Shown here: positions 33,109 through 44,602 of the stretch, one piece after another
Position numbering within the stretch: position 1 is the stretch's first letter
Layout: each line of letters starts with the position of its first letter
Source of the DNA: Phytomonospora endophytica
GTDB lineage: Bacteria; Actinomycetota; Actinomycetes; Mycobacteriales; Micromonosporaceae
DNA length: 64,000 bases
NCBI RefSeq assembly: GCF_014202425.1
Contig: NZ_JACHGT010000007.1
Span: 62,001 to 126,000 of the forward strand
Direction of reading: 5' to 3'
Program-made: the position numbers and the translations under genes
Notes under the pieces: generated by a model
Seen by the model: the letters and a program-made list of their open reading frames with translations, nothing else
What the model was told of the DNA's origin: nothing
The model's database searches: none

Positions 33109-33980
33109 CCGAGCATCGACACGACGGCGTCGGCGAACCTTCCGGCGGCGCCGTCGTCGTGCGCGAGGAACAGCGAGGGCTCGGCCAGCTCCAGTTCCAG
33201 CAGGGTCGGTTCCCCGTCCGCGCCCGGGATGAGGTCGACGCGTGCGTAGAGCAGCGCCTCGGTGCCTCCCGGGACGGCCGCGAGGGCCTTCTCGGCGGCG
33301 GCGAGCTCGGCGCCGGAGGGCACGCGCCGGCTGATCTCCTCGGTGACGTACAGGCCGGTGGAGTCGAGATGGTTGCCGTTGAGCATGGGCCCCTTGCGCA
33401 CGGCGTGGCTGAACCGCCCGCGGAAGTAGAGCAGTGCGGTCTCCCCGGCGGTGTCGACCGCCGAGAGGTACGGCTGGGCCATCGCGGTCTTCCCGGCGGA
33501 GTGCAGGCGCGCGACGTGGGCGCCGGCGAGCGCCCGGCGCTGCGGGGAGGTCAGGTCGTAGCGTTCGGTGTCCTGGCTGCCGGCGCTGACGGTCGGTTTG
33601 ACGACCCACATGCCCTCGTCGCCGAGTCGCGGGACCTCGCCGGGCGCGTACCAGTCGGTGTGGATGACGGTGACCCCGGCGTCGGCGAGTTCGGCGAGGT
33701 AGCGCTTGTCGATGTTCCACTCGATGACCGCGGCGGGGTTGGCCAGGCGCGGCACGCGGTGGGCCCAGGCGACGAACCGCTCGTGCCGGGTGGGGTAGTC
33801 CCAGGTGTTGCGGACGACGGTGAGGTCGAAGGCGTCCCAGTCCACGGCGGGGTCGTCCCAGACGACGGGGCTCGCGGTGATCCCCCGAGCGGCGAGCGGC
33901 TCGATGAGGAGCCGCTCGTCGGCGTCGAGTTCGGGGATCTGGGCGCAGGTCACCAGCGCGATGTGAGGAGTTCTCGGCAC
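33105..33980 (-). CDS. ATP-grasp domain protein
   Basis: A 291-residue ATP-grasp enzyme resembling RimK and glutathione-synthase folds. The central segment WNIDKRYLAELADAGV, the ATP-binding lysine in GMWVVKPTVSAGSQDT, and the late acidic metal site YARVDLIP plus LLELELAEPSLF support the assignment. Such enzymes ligate a carboxylate to an amine or thiol through acyl-phosphate; the substrates are not known. It starts with GTG at 33980 and ends overlapping ltrA on the other strand. It is followed upstream by ctaB, whose stop is only 17 bases away. Confidence 0.8.
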   Translation of the reverse strand: MPRTPHIALVTCAQIPELDADERLLIEPLAARGITASPVVWDDPAVDWDAFDLTVVRNTWDYPTRHERFVAWAHRVPRLANPAAVIEWNIDKRYLAELADAGVTVIHTDWYAPGEVPRLGDEGMWVVKPTVSAGSQDTERYDLTSPQRRALAGAHVARLHSAGKTAMAQPYLSAVDTAGETALLYFRGRFSHAVRKGPMLNGNHLDSTGLYVTEEISRRVPSGAELAAAEKALAAVPGGTEALLYARVDLIPGADGEPTLLELELAEPSLFLAHDDGAAGRFADAVVSMLG

Positions 33981-33997
33981 GCGTGGACCCTATCCGA

Positions 33998-34990
33998 CTA
34001 GATCAGGAAGGTGTCCACGGCGAGCGCGACGAACAGCAGCGTCAGGTAGGTCGTGGACCAGTGGAACAGCCGCATCGGCTTGAGGTCCTCGTCGCGGCGG
34101 GCGCGGTTGTACATGCGGTGCGCTTCCAGGCAGAACAGGCCGCCGGTGACGACCGCGACGATCGCGTACAGCAGGGTCGTCGCCAGGGGCCACAGCGCCA
34201 GGGACGCGGCGAGGGTGAGCCAGGCGTAGACGACCGACTCCAGGCCGACCCGGCGCAGCGTGGCCACGACGGGGAGCATCGGGATGCCGACGGCGGCGTA
34301 GTCGTCGCGGTACTTCACGGCGAGGGCCCAGAAGTGCGGGGGCTGCCAGAAGAAGACGACCGCGAAGAGGATCCACGCCTCCCAGCTCAGGTCGCCGGTG
34401 ATGGCCGACCAGCCGATGAGCACCGGCGCGGCGCCGCAGACGCCGCCGAGGACGGTGTTCTGGGCGGTGCGGCGCTTGAGCCACAGCGTGTAGACGAGGT
34501 CGTAGTAGGCGATCGCGCCGAGGGTGAGCAGGGCGGCGACGGCGTTCGTGGTGATCCAGATCAGCGCGACCGACAGCACGGCGAGCACGAGACCGAAGAC
34601 GAGCGCGTTGCGCGGCGTCACCGTGTGCTGCGGCAGCGGTCGGCGCGAGGTGCGCTTCATGAGCTGGTCGATGTCACGGTCGATGTAGCAGTTGAGGGCG
34701 TTGGCCGCCCCGGCCGCCATCGCGCCGCCGACGACGACGGTCAGCACGACCCCCAGCGACGGGAGTCCGTCGTGGTGGAGGCGCGCGGCGAGCATCATCG
34801 CCGGGACCGTGGTGATCAGGAGCAGCTCGACGATGCGCAGCTTCATCAGCGACGCGTACGCGGCGATGACCCCCCGGGCCGAAGACCGCTCCATGCCGGT
34901 GGGCTCGGACGCGGTGGACGGCGACGGGTCGGTCGCGGTACCAGCAGCGGGCTCGGCGCTGGCGACGGGCGGGTCGGAGAGGAGACTCAT
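33998..34990 (-). CDS. ctaB: Protoheme IX farnesyltransferase (heme O synthase)
   Basis: A 330-residue UbiA-superfamily membrane enzyme that farnesylates protoheme IX to heme O for cytochrome oxidase assembly. Both Asp-rich motifs are present: [19 protein letters not shown] and, later, [13 protein letters not shown]; also [11 protein letters not shown], a CtaB hallmark. About nine hydrophobic helices follow a hydrophilic N-terminal tail of roughly 45 residues. The ATG at 34990 is chosen; an upstream ATG at 35029 would add 13 residues and neither has a clear ribosome site. It is divergent from tkt, the arrangement usual in actinobacteria. Confidence 0.92.
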   Translation of the reverse strand: MSLLSDPPVASAEPAAGTATDPSPSTASEPTGMERSSARGVIAAYASLMKLRIVELLLITTVPAMMLAARLHHDGLPSLGVVLTVVVGGAMAAGAANALNCYIDRDIDQLMKRTSRRPLPQHTVTPRNALVFGLVLAVLSVALIWITTNAVAALLTLGAIAYYDLVYTLWLKRRTAQNTVLGGVCGAAPVLIGWSAITGDLSWEAWILFAVVFFWQPPHFWALAVKYRDDYAAVGIPMLPVVATLRRVGLESVVYAWLTLAASLALWPLATTLLYAIVAVVTGGLFCLEAHRMYNRARRDEDLKPMRLFHWSTTYLTLLFVALAVDTFLI

Positions 34991-35296
34991 CCGGATGCCG
35001 CTGGGTTCAGCCGTGACATGTCTACGCATCGTAGAGGAGAGTATGTGGCAGGCCGCGCGGCCGCGGCGATGGGGGCCGGACTATGTCGCGCACCCCATGT
35101 TCCCGGGGCCTCACGCGGACCCCCGATCGGCTCTTCCAGGCCCGCCACGTGGCCTGAAACACGCCTCCCCGGAGCGTCCTGCGGGATAGGTTCACGGCGG
35201 GCGGTGGTTCTATAGGAAACGTCGGCGGCAATAATTACCACCGCGTCGCCGGGGGTACACCCGGTACGTCCGTCCGAACACAAAGGAGCAAGCGCT

Positions 35297-37384
<2,088 letters not shown>

Positions 37385-37414
37385 CCGGGCCGCATCAGAC
37401 AAAGGATCACCGTC

Positions 37415-38530
37415 ATGACTGAGAACAACGACCGGCTCGCCGCACTGTCCGCCGCCGGTGTCGCCGTGTGGCTCGACGACCTGTCGCGCGACCGGATCAA
37501 CACCGGCAACCTCGACGGCATGCGCCGCCAGCAGAGCGTCGTCGGCGTGACCACGAACCCGTCGATCTTCGCCAACGCGCTCGCCAAGGGCGAGGCCTAC
37601 GCCGGCCAGCTCGCCGATCTCGCCACCCGCAAGGTCACCGTCGACGAGGCCGCGCGCTCGCTGACGACCTTCGACGTGCGCGCCGCCTGCGACGTGCTGC
37701 GCCCGGCGTTCGACGCCAGCAACGGCGTCGACGGCCGCGTGTCGATCGAGGTCGACCCGCGCCTGGCCTTCGACACCGCGGCGACCGTCGCCGAGGCTAA
37801 GGCCCTGTGGTGGGCCGTGGACCGCGAGAACCTGTTCATCAAGATCCCGGCCACCGTCGAGGGCCTCCCCGCGATCAGCGCGGTCCTCGCCGAGGGCATC
37901 AGCGTCAACGTGACCCTGATCTTCGGGCTCGACCGGTACAAGGACGTCATGGACGCGTTCTTCACCGGCCTCGAAGCCGCCAAGGCCAACGGGCACGACC
38001 TGTCGAAGATCGAGTCGGTCGCGTCGTTCTTCGTGTCGCGTGTGGACACCGAGATCGACAAGCGCCTCGACAAGCTGGGCAGCCCCGAGGCCCTCGCCCT
38101 GCGCGGCAAGGCCGGCGTCGCCAACGCCCGCCTCGCCTACCAGGCCTACGAAGAGGCCTTCGGGACCCCGCGCTGGCAGGCCCTGGCCGACGCCGGTGCG
38201 CGCCCGCAGCGTCCCCTGTGGGCGTCGACGGGCGTCAAGAACCCCGACTACTCCGACGTCCTCTACGTCGAGGAGCTCGTCGCCCCCGGCATCGTCAACA
38301 CGATGCCCGAGGCGACCATGCGCGCCTTCGAAGACCACGGCGAGACCCGGGGCGACACCATCACCGCGAACTACGCCGAGTCGCGCGAGGTCCTCGACGC
38401 CCTCGCCGCCATCGGTGTCGAGTACGACGACGTCATCGCCGTCCTGGAGCGTGAAGGCGTGGAGAAGTTCGAGGTCAGCTGGAACGAACTTCTGGCCACG
38501 ATCACGTCCGAGATGGACAAGGTCGGCTAG
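37415..38530 (+). CDS. tal: Transaldolase
   Basis: A 371-residue transaldolase (long actinobacterial type) transferring a dihydroxyacetone unit between sugar phosphates. The Schiff-base Lys is in [16 protein letters not shown]; the N-terminal [15 protein letters not shown] motif and [15 protein letters not shown] are typical. The ATG at 37415 has an AAAGGA site. It follows tkt closely and is separated from pgi by a large hairpin at 38553-38603. Confidence 0.96.
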   Translation: MTENNDRLAALSAAGVAVWLDDLSRDRINTGNLDGMRRQQSVVGVTTNPSIFANALAKGEAYAGQLADLATRKVTVDEAARSLTTFDVRAACDVLRPAFDASNGVDGRVSIEVDPRLAFDTAATVAEAKALWWAVDRENLFIKIPATVEGLPAISAVLAEGISVNVTLIFGLDRYKDVMDAFFTGLEAAKANGHDLSKIESVASFFVSRVDTEIDKRLDKLGSPEALALRGKAGVANARLAYQAYEEAFGTPRWQALADAGARPQRPLWASTGVKNPDYSDVLYVEELVAPGIVNTMPEATMRAFEDHGETRGDTITANYAESREVLDALAAIGVEYDDVIAVLEREGVEKFEVSWNELLATITSEMDKVG

Positions 38531-38552
38531 TAATAGAGACATGAGCTCTGCC

Positions 38553-38603
38553 GGCCGGCGCGACCGATCCCGTCCCTCGCGGGACGTCTCGGTCGCGCCG
38601 GCC
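38553..38603 (+). terminator. Compound hairpin between tal and pgi
   Basis: A 15-bp outer stem (38553-38567 with 38589-38603) encloses a second 6-bp stem (38571-38576 with 38581-38586) capped by TCGC. It starts 22 bases after the tal stop. It probably ends or attenuates the tkt-tal transcript; pgi, 54 bases further on, would then need its own promoter. Confidence 0.75.
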
Positions 38604-38656
38604 GAACAGGCACAGACCACGAACCAACTGCATACACATAAGAAGAGGTGAACGCG

Positions 38657-40258
38657 GTGATACGCATGGAGGCTGCCGGGGGGCTGGCGGTTACCACCAC
38701 GGTGGACACGTCAGCGAGCCGGGCTCAGCTGATCGCCGACGACACCCCCGCCCGCCTGGCCGCGAAGGACTCCACCTTGTGGGGTCCGGCGGCCGAGGCC
38801 GAGGCGGCGGTACGACTCGGCTGGGTTGACACGCACGAACGCAGCCGCGAGCTCGTGGCCCGCCTGCGGGAACTGCGAAGCACGCTGCGGGAGAAGGGCC
38901 TCACCCGCGTGGTGCTGGCCGGGATGGGCGGCTCGTCGCTGGCGCCCGAGGTCATCACCCGCACGCTCGACGTGCCGCTGACCGTCCTCGACACCACCGA
39001 CCCGGGCCAGATCCTCGCGGCACTGTCGAACGACCTGGAGAACACGGTCGTCGTGGTGTCGAGCAAGTCCGGCGGGACGGTCGAGACCGACAGCCACCGC
39101 CGCGCCTTCTGGCAGGCCTTCGAAGACCACGGACTGCCCGACATCGGCGGCCGCTTCGTGATCGTCACCGACCCGGGCTCGCCGCTGGAGGCTACCGGCC
39201 GCGAGATGGGCGCCGAGGTCATCCTCGCCGACCCCGACGTCGGCGGCCGCTACTCGGCACTGACCGCGTTCGGCCTGGTCCCCTCGGCGCTGGCCGGGGT
39301 CGACATCGCCGAACTGCTCGACCAGGCGGCCGAGTTCGCCGAGTCGATCACCGACGAGAAGGACAACCCGGCCCTCGCCCTCGGCGCCGCGCTGGCGTCG
39401 GCGAAGACCGTCACCATCGCCCCGGACGGCTCGGGCATCGTCGGTCTCGGCGACTGGGCCGAGCAGCTGATCGCCGAGTCGACCGGCAAGGACGGCCTCG
39501 GGATCCTGCCCGTGGTCGTCGACGGCCCGTCCTCCCCCGGCTTCAACGGCGAGGGCGTCGTACCCGTGACCGTCGGCGGATCCGCCGTCGGGCACCTGTC
39601 GACCAGCGGGCACCTGGAACTGGCCGCCGTCGCCGTCAACGGCCCCCTCGGCGCGCAGTTCCTCGCCTGGGAGCTCGCCACCGCCTACGCGGGCAAGCTC
39701 ATCGGGATCGACCCGTTCAACCAGCCGAACGTCACCGAGAGCAAGAACAACACCAACGCCATCCTCGAAGGCGGCCTGCCCGCCGAGGAGCCGTCGTTCA
39801 CCGAGGACGCCGTCGAGGTCTACGGCGGCGAGGGCGACACGCTCGTCTCGGCGCTGCGGAGCCTGGTCGGCGCGATCGGCGACGAGGGATACCTCGCGGT
39901 GATGGCCTACCTCGACCGCGTCGGCGACGCCCCGGCCGAAGGCCTGAGGGACCTGCTCGCCGCCGCCACGCCCGCACCGGTCACCTTCGGGTGGGGACCG
40001 CGGTTCCTGCACTCGACCGGGCAGTTCCACAAGGGCGGCCGGCTCACCGGCGTCTTCCTGCAGATCACCGGGGCCACGCCCGAGGACCTGGACGTGCCGG
40101 GGAAGCCCTACGGCTTCGGCGAACTCCAGGCCGCGCAGGCCGCCGGCGACCGGCAGGCGCTGAACAAGCGCTCGCGTCCGCTCCTGAGGCTCCACCTCAC
40201 CGACCGGGCGGCCGGGATCGCGCAGATCGTCGCAGCAGTCAAGGAGCTCGCGAAATGA
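38657..40258 (+). CDS. pgi: Glucose-6-phosphate isomerase
   Basis: A 533-residue phosphoglucose isomerase of the actinobacterial type that sits with zwf and opcA. The phosphate-binding motif VSSKSGGTVET and early GMGGSSLAPEV are clear, as are the catalytic-region segments HSTGQFHKGG and IDPFNQPNVTESK. The GTG at 38657 lies eight bases after AGAAGAGG, which fits better than the GTG at 38648 or ATG at 38666. Its stop overlaps the zwf start (ATGA), so carbon entering as glucose-6-phosphate can be partitioned by cotranslated enzymes. Confidence 0.94.
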   Translation: MIRMEAAGGLAVTTTVDTSASRAQLIADDTPARLAAKDSTLWGPAAEAEAAVRLGWVDTHERSRELVARLRELRSTLREKGLTRVVLAGMGGSSLAPEVITRTLDVPLTVLDTTDPGQILAALSNDLENTVVVVSSKSGGTVETDSHRRAFWQAFEDHGLPDIGGRFVIVTDPGSPLEATGREMGAEVILADPDVGGRYSALTAFGLVPSALAGVDIAELLDQAAEFAESITDEKDNPALALGAALASAKTVTIAPDGSGIVGLGDWAEQLIAESTGKDGLGILPVVVDGPSSPGFNGEGVVPVTVGGSAVGHLSTSGHLELAAVAVNGPLGAQFLAWELATAYAGKLIGIDPFNQPNVTESKNNTNAILEGGLPAEEPSFTEDAVEVYGGEGDTLVSALRSLVGAIGDEGYLAVMAYLDRVGDAPAEGLRDLLAAATPAPVTFGWGPRFLHSTGQFHKGGRLTGVFLQITGATPEDLDVPGKPYGFGELQAAQAAGDRQALNKRSRPLLRLHLTDRAAGIAQIVAAVKELAK

Positions 40259-41778
40259 CCGTGCCCAACCCGCTCCGCGATCCCCAGGACCGGCGGCTCC
40301 CGCGGATTCCCGAACCCTGCGCCCTGGTCATCTTCGGTGTCACCGGCGACCTGGCGCGCAAGAAGCTGATCCCGGCGGTCTACGACCTCGCCAACCGCGG
40401 TCTGCTGCCCGCGGCCTTCGTGATCCTCGGTTTCGCCCGCCGTGACTGGGGCGACGGCGACTTCGAGGACCTCGCGCGCGAGGCCGCCAAGAAGCACGCC
40501 CGCACGCCCTGGCGTGAAGAGGTCTGGACGCGGCTGGCGGGCAACTTCAAGTTCGTCGGCGGTTCCTTCGACGACAACGACGCCTTCGACACCCTGACCT
40601 CGACCCTGGACGATCTGCGCGCCTCGCACGCGATCCAGGGCAACGCGGCCTTCTACTTCTCGATCCCGCCGGGCGCGTTCCCGCTGGTCCTGAAGCAGCT
40701 GGAGCGCACCGGCGCGGCCGACAACACCGTCAGCGGCGGCTGGCGCCGCGTCGTCGTCGAGAAGCCCTTCGGCAACGACCTCGATTCGGCGCGCGAGCTC
40801 GACGACCTCGTCGACGACGTGTTCACCGGCGAGGACGTGTACCGGATCGACCACTACCTCGGCAAGGAGACGGTCCAGAACATCCTGGCGCTGCGCTTCG
40901 CCAACGCGATGTTCGAGCCGGTGTGGAACTCCAACTACGTCGACTCGGTGCAGATCACCATGGCCGAGGACGTCGGGATCGGCTCGCGCGCGGGGTTCTA
41001 CGACACCGCCGGCGCCGCCCGCGACGTCCTGCAGAACCACCTGCTGCAGCTGCTGGCGCTGACGGCGATGGAGGAGCCCGTCGGGTACTCCCCCGACGAG
41101 ATCCGCACCGAGAAACTGAAGGTGCTGCGCGCCATCACGCTGCCGGGCGACCTGGAGAACAACGCCGTCCGCGGTCAGTACGCCGAGGGCTGGGTCGCCG
41201 GGGAGAAGGTCGACGGGTACCTGTCGGAGGAGAACATCCCCGCCGGGTCGACCACCGAGACCTACGCCGCGGTCAAACTGGGCATCCAGAACCGCCGCTG
41301 GGCCGGGGTCCCGTTCTACGTGCGGACCGGCAAGCGCCTGCCGCGCCGGGTCACCGAGATCGCCGTGATGTTCAAGAAGGCCCCGCACCTGCCGTTCCAC
41401 GCCTACGACACCGAAACCCTCGGCCACAACCAGCTCGTCATCCGGGTCCAGCCCGACGAGGGCGTGACCGTGAAGTTCGGTTCGAAGGTGCCGGGGACGG
41501 GCATGGAGCTGCGCGACATCTCCATGGACTTCCTCTACGGCGAGGCCTTCACCGAGTCGAGCCCGGAGGCCTACGAGCGACTCATCCGCGACGTCCTCAT
41601 CGGCGACAAGACGCTCTTCCCCGACGCCGCCGAGGTTGAGGCCAGCTGGGCGGTCATCGACCCCCTGGAGGCCTTCTGGGCGGGCCGCAAGCCGCACCCG
41701 TACGCGGCGGGCAGCTGGGGCCCGGCCGCCGCCGACGAGATGCTCTCCCGCGACGGCCGCACGTGGCGCCGGGCCTGA
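40255..41778 (+). CDS. zwf: Glucose-6-phosphate 1-dehydrogenase
   Basis: A 507-residue dehydrogenase for the first step of the oxidative pentose phosphate pathway. The NADP motif is GVTGDLARKKLIPA near residue 30, and the active-site peptide is RIDHYLGKE with the Lys. The ATG at 40255 overlaps the pgi stop by four bases. It is followed by opcA after 19 bases; OpcA is needed for assembly or activity of Zwf in actinobacteria and cyanobacteria. Confidence 0.97.
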   Translation: MTVPNPLRDPQDRRLPRIPEPCALVIFGVTGDLARKKLIPAVYDLANRGLLPAAFVILGFARRDWGDGDFEDLAREAAKKHARTPWREEVWTRLAGNFKFVGGSFDDNDAFDTLTSTLDDLRASHAIQGNAAFYFSIPPGAFPLVLKQLERTGAADNTVSGGWRRVVVEKPFGNDLDSARELDDLVDDVFTGEDVYRIDHYLGKETVQNILALRFANAMFEPVWNSNYVDSVQITMAEDVGIGSRAGFYDTAGAARDVLQNHLLQLLALTAMEEPVGYSPDEIRTEKLKVLRAITLPGDLENNAVRGQYAEGWVAGEKVDGYLSEENIPAGSTTETYAAVKLGIQNRRWAGVPFYVRTGKRLPRRVTEIAVMFKKAPHLPFHAYDTETLGHNQLVIRVQPDEGVTVKFGSKVPGTGMELRDISMDFLYGEAFTESSPEAYERLIRDVLIGDKTLFPDAAEVEASWAVIDPLEAFWAGRKPHPYAAGSWGPAAADEMLSRDGRTWRRA

Positions 41779-41797
41779 CGACCTAAAGGAGACAGTT

Positions 41798-42760
41798 GTG
41801 ATCGCGTTGTGGGACACCACGGCGACCGAGGTCGTCAAGGCGCTCGCCTCCGAGCGGCACAGTTCGGGCGGCCTCACCAGTGGGCTCGCGCTCAACCTGG
41901 TGGTGATCGTCGACGAGAAGGGCGAGCGGGAGGCCGAGGCCGCGCTGACGCACGCCGCGCAGCAACACCCCTGCCGGCTGCTGATCGTGGTCCGCCGCGA
42001 CAGCGACCAGACCGCGCCGCGCCTCGACGCCGAGATCGTCGTCGGTGGACGGCTCGGCCCGTGCGAGGCCGTCGTCATGCGGGTCTACGGGCCGCTCGTC
42101 GAGCACGCCGAGTCGGTCGTCATGCCGCTGCTGGCGCCGGACGTGCCGGTGGTGACGTGCTGGTTCGTGTCGCCTCCGGTGCACACGTCGGCCGACCCGC
42201 TGGGCGCCTTCGCCGACCGCCGCATCACCTACAGCGCGCGCTCGGCCGACCCGATCGCGTCGCTGCGGGGCCGCGCGGAGGACTACTCCGCCGGCGACAC
42301 CGACATCTCGTGGACCCGGATCACCTACTGGCGTTCGCTGATCGCCAGTGCCTTCGACACCGCGTCGGCCCCGGCCGCGTCGGTGACGATCACGGCGAAG
42401 CAGACCGACCCGAGCGCCGTGCTGATGTCGGGCTGGCTGGGCGGGCGCCTCGGCGTCACGCCGACCATCGACGACACCGACGTGGTCCGCGACAGCGAGC
42501 ACCTGCCCGCGATCAAGGCGGTGACGATCACGCTGGAGAACGGCCACGAGATCGCCATCACCCGCGACGAGGGCGGCAACACGCTGCTGCGCCGGACGGG
42601 ATTCCCCGACCGGACCCAGACCATCAAGGGCCGCACCCTCGGTGAGCTGCTCGCCGAGGAGCTACGGCACCTCGACCCCGATCAGCCCTATGAGGCGGCC
42701 CTCGGGCAGTGCACCGGTCACCTGGAGCTGTGCCGGGACGCCGAGGCGGCCTCGGCATGA
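41798..42760 (+). CDS. opcA: OpcA, glucose-6-phosphate dehydrogenase assembly protein
   Basis: A 320-residue OpcA, a non-catalytic partner that promotes oligomerisation and activation of Zwf. Family features include the start IALWDTTATEVVKAL, a conserved SGGLTSGLALNLVVIV, the PDVPVVTCWFVSPP segment and DISWTRITYWRSLIA. The GTG at 41798 has an AAAGGAGACA site. The gene overlaps pgl by four bases, consistent with a pgi-zwf-opcA-pgl operon. Confidence 0.95.
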   Translation: MIALWDTTATEVVKALASERHSSGGLTSGLALNLVVIVDEKGEREAEAALTHAAQQHPCRLLIVVRRDSDQTAPRLDAEIVVGGRLGPCEAVVMRVYGPLVEHAESVVMPLLAPDVPVVTCWFVSPPVHTSADPLGAFADRRITYSARSADPIASLRGRAEDYSAGDTDISWTRITYWRSLIASAFDTASAPAASVTITAKQTDPSAVLMSGWLGGRLGVTPTIDDTDVVRDSEHLPAIKAVTITLENGHEIAITRDEGGNTLLRRTGFPDRTQTIKGRTLGELLAEELRHLDPDQPYEAALGQCTGHLELCRDAEAASA

Positions 42761-43527
42761 CCTCCTCCAGCGTCGTCGTGCACCGCGACGCCGAGATCCT
42801 GGCCCAGGCGGTCGCCGCGCGGCTGATCGTGCGGCTGATCGACGCGCAGGCGAACCGCGGTTCGGCCTCGGTGGTGCTCACCGGCGGCCGGATCGCGGCG
42901 AGGATCCACGCCGCCGTGCGGGACAGCCCGGCGCGCGAGGCGGTCGACTGGTCGGCGGTGGACTTCTGGTGGGGCGACGAGCGTTTCCTGCCCGCCGGCG
43001 ACCCGGAACGCAACGAGACGCAGGCCAGGGAGGCGTTCCTGGACACGCTGCCGGTCGACCCGGCACGCGTGCACGCGATGCCCGCCGCGGACGGCCCGGA
43101 CGGCGACGACCCGGAGGCGGCCGCCGCGCGGTACGCCGCCGAACTCGCCGACAGCGCCACCGGCGACCTGGTCCTGCCGACCTTCGACGTGCTGATGCTC
43201 GGCGTCGGCGAGGACGGGCACGTCGCGTCGGTGTTCCCCGGTCATCCCGCGACCTACGACGAGCGTGACGTGGTGGCGGTGCGCGGTGCGCCGAAACCGC
43301 CGCCGAACCGGATCTCGCTGACCCAGCGGGCGATCAACACCGCCCGCGAGGTGTGGCTGGTGAGCTCCGGTTTCGGGAAGGCCGCGGCGGTCGGGCTGGC
43401 GCTGTCGGGCGCCGGGCCGGTGCAGATCCCGGCGGCGGGCGTGCACGGCACCTCGGCGACCCGGTGGCTGCTCGACGCCGACGCGGCGGTCGAGCTGCCG
43501 CAGAAGTTCCGCAGCCTCAACAAGTAG
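42757..43527 (+). CDS. pgl: 6-phosphogluconolactonase
   Basis: A 256-residue DevB-type lactonase that hydrolyses 6-phosphogluconolactone from Zwf to 6-phosphogluconate. Signature peptides are LTGGRIAARIHAA, FWWGDERFLP and MLGVGEDGHVASVFPGHP. The ATG at 42757 overlaps the opcA stop. It is the last gene of the operon; a 13-bp hairpin follows 13 bases later. No 6-phosphogluconate dehydrogenase is in the window. Confidence 0.95.
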   Translation: MTSSSVVVHRDAEILAQAVAARLIVRLIDAQANRGSASVVLTGGRIAARIHAAVRDSPAREAVDWSAVDFWWGDERFLPAGDPERNETQAREAFLDTLPVDPARVHAMPAADGPDGDDPEAAAARYAAELADSATGDLVLPTFDVLMLGVGEDGHVASVFPGHPATYDERDVVAVRGAPKPPPNRISLTQRAINTAREVWLVSSGFGKAAAVGLALSGAGPVQIPAAGVHGTSATRWLLDADAAVELPQKFRSLNK

Positions 43528-43540
43528 ACGGCGACACGCC

Positions 43541-43571
43541 AACGGGCGCTCCTATGCCAGGAGCGCCCGTT
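43541..43571. terminator. Hairpin terminator after pgl, overlapping the 3' end of the TPR gene
   Basis: A perfect 13-bp stem (43541-43553 with 43559-43571) with a 5-base loop and TT after it on the plus strand. On the minus strand the TPR gene's stop (43552-43554) and last codons lie inside it, so one element may serve both convergent transcripts. Confidence 0.78.
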
Positions 43572-44595
43572 TGCGTGCCAGGAGCGCGGTGGCCGCGCAG
43601 ACGAGCACCAGCGGGTAGCCGAAGGCGGCGGGAACGTCCCACGGAAGTGCCGCCGCCACGACGAGGGCCGCGGTGGCACCGGCGAGCGCGCGCGTGACCC
43701 ACGACCGGCGCAGTACGTTCCAGCCGAAGCGGCGCAGGTCCCGCGAGGTCCGCGACAGTCGCAGCACCGGCTGGAACCAGCACGCGGCCAGCGCGACGCC
43801 GGAGAACACCACGCGGCTGACGTGGTCGATGGGGTCGGCGGCGAACAGCGACGTGAGCCAGAACAGGGTGAGGACGACACCGGCGATGCCGAGGTTGCGG
43901 ACCGGGCCCCAGGACGTGAACACGGCCAGCTCACGCAGTCGTTCGGCGGTGTTGCGGCGGTGCGGGTCGAGGCGCAGCGAGCGGCTGTAGTACTCGGCGC
44001 CGACCCGGTCGCGGTCGGCGTGGTACTCGAACTCGGCGTAGGCGTGCCAGGTGTTGGCGGCGTTGGGATCGAGCCGTACCGCCTCCTCGAAGGCCACGCG
44101 GGCGTCGGCGCGGTCCTTGAACTCGCCGTGGATCACGCCGAGGATCCGGAAGGCGTCGGACTCCTCGGGACCCAGGCGCACCGACTCGGCGGCCGCGGCC
44201 CGGCCTTCACCGAGGACCGGCCACGCCTCGGCGCGGCGGTGCACGGCGATGGTGGCGCGGGCGAGCTCGAAGTGGGTGCGCCAGGAGTTGGGGCGCAGGC
44301 GGACCGATTCGCGGGCGGCGTCGAGCGCCTCGTCGATGCGGCCGAGCCGGAGCAGGGCGTCGCAGCGCTGGAGGTGCCCGGCGGCGGGGTCGTGCCACAA
44401 GACGATGACGCGTTCGGCGGCGGTGAGGGCCTCCTCGTGCTCGCCGAGCTCGTTGAGGGCGTGGGCGAGGGAGAGCCAGGCGCCGCCGTTGCCGGGGTCG
44501 GAGGCGACGGCCTGGGCGGCGTGCACGCGGGCCTCGGCGGGGCGTCCGGCGTCCAGCAGCGCGTCGGCGCGCCGCTCGGCGATGTCCTCGCTCAT
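43552..44595 (-). CDS. Tetratricopeptide-repeat membrane protein
   Basis: A 347-residue protein. The first roughly 215 residues are TPR units (for example AWLSLAHALNELGEHEEALTA, LLRLGRIDEALDAARESVRL, and DARVAFEEAVRLDPNAANTWH). The C-terminal 120 residues contain about four hydrophobic helices. So a TPR scaffold is probably anchored to the membrane. It starts seven bases after the AAA ATPase stop and is presumably its partner. Specific function unknown. Confidence 0.8.
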   Translation of the reverse strand: MSEDIAERRADALLDAGRPAEARVHAAQAVASDPGNGGAWLSLAHALNELGEHEEALTAAERVIVLWHDPAAGHLQRCDALLRLGRIDEALDAARESVRLRPNSWRTHFELARATIAVHRRAEAWPVLGEGRAAAAESVRLGPEESDAFRILGVIHGEFKDRADARVAFEEAVRLDPNAANTWHAYAEFEYHADRDRVGAEYYSRSLRLDPHRRNTAERLRELAVFTSWGPVRNLGIAGVVLTLFWLTSLFAADPIDHVSRVVFSGVALAACWFQPVLRLSRTSRDLRRFGWNVLRRSWVTRALAGATAALVVAAALPWDVPAAFGYPLVLVCAATALLARKRALLA

Positions 44596-44602
44596 CGGGC
44601 GG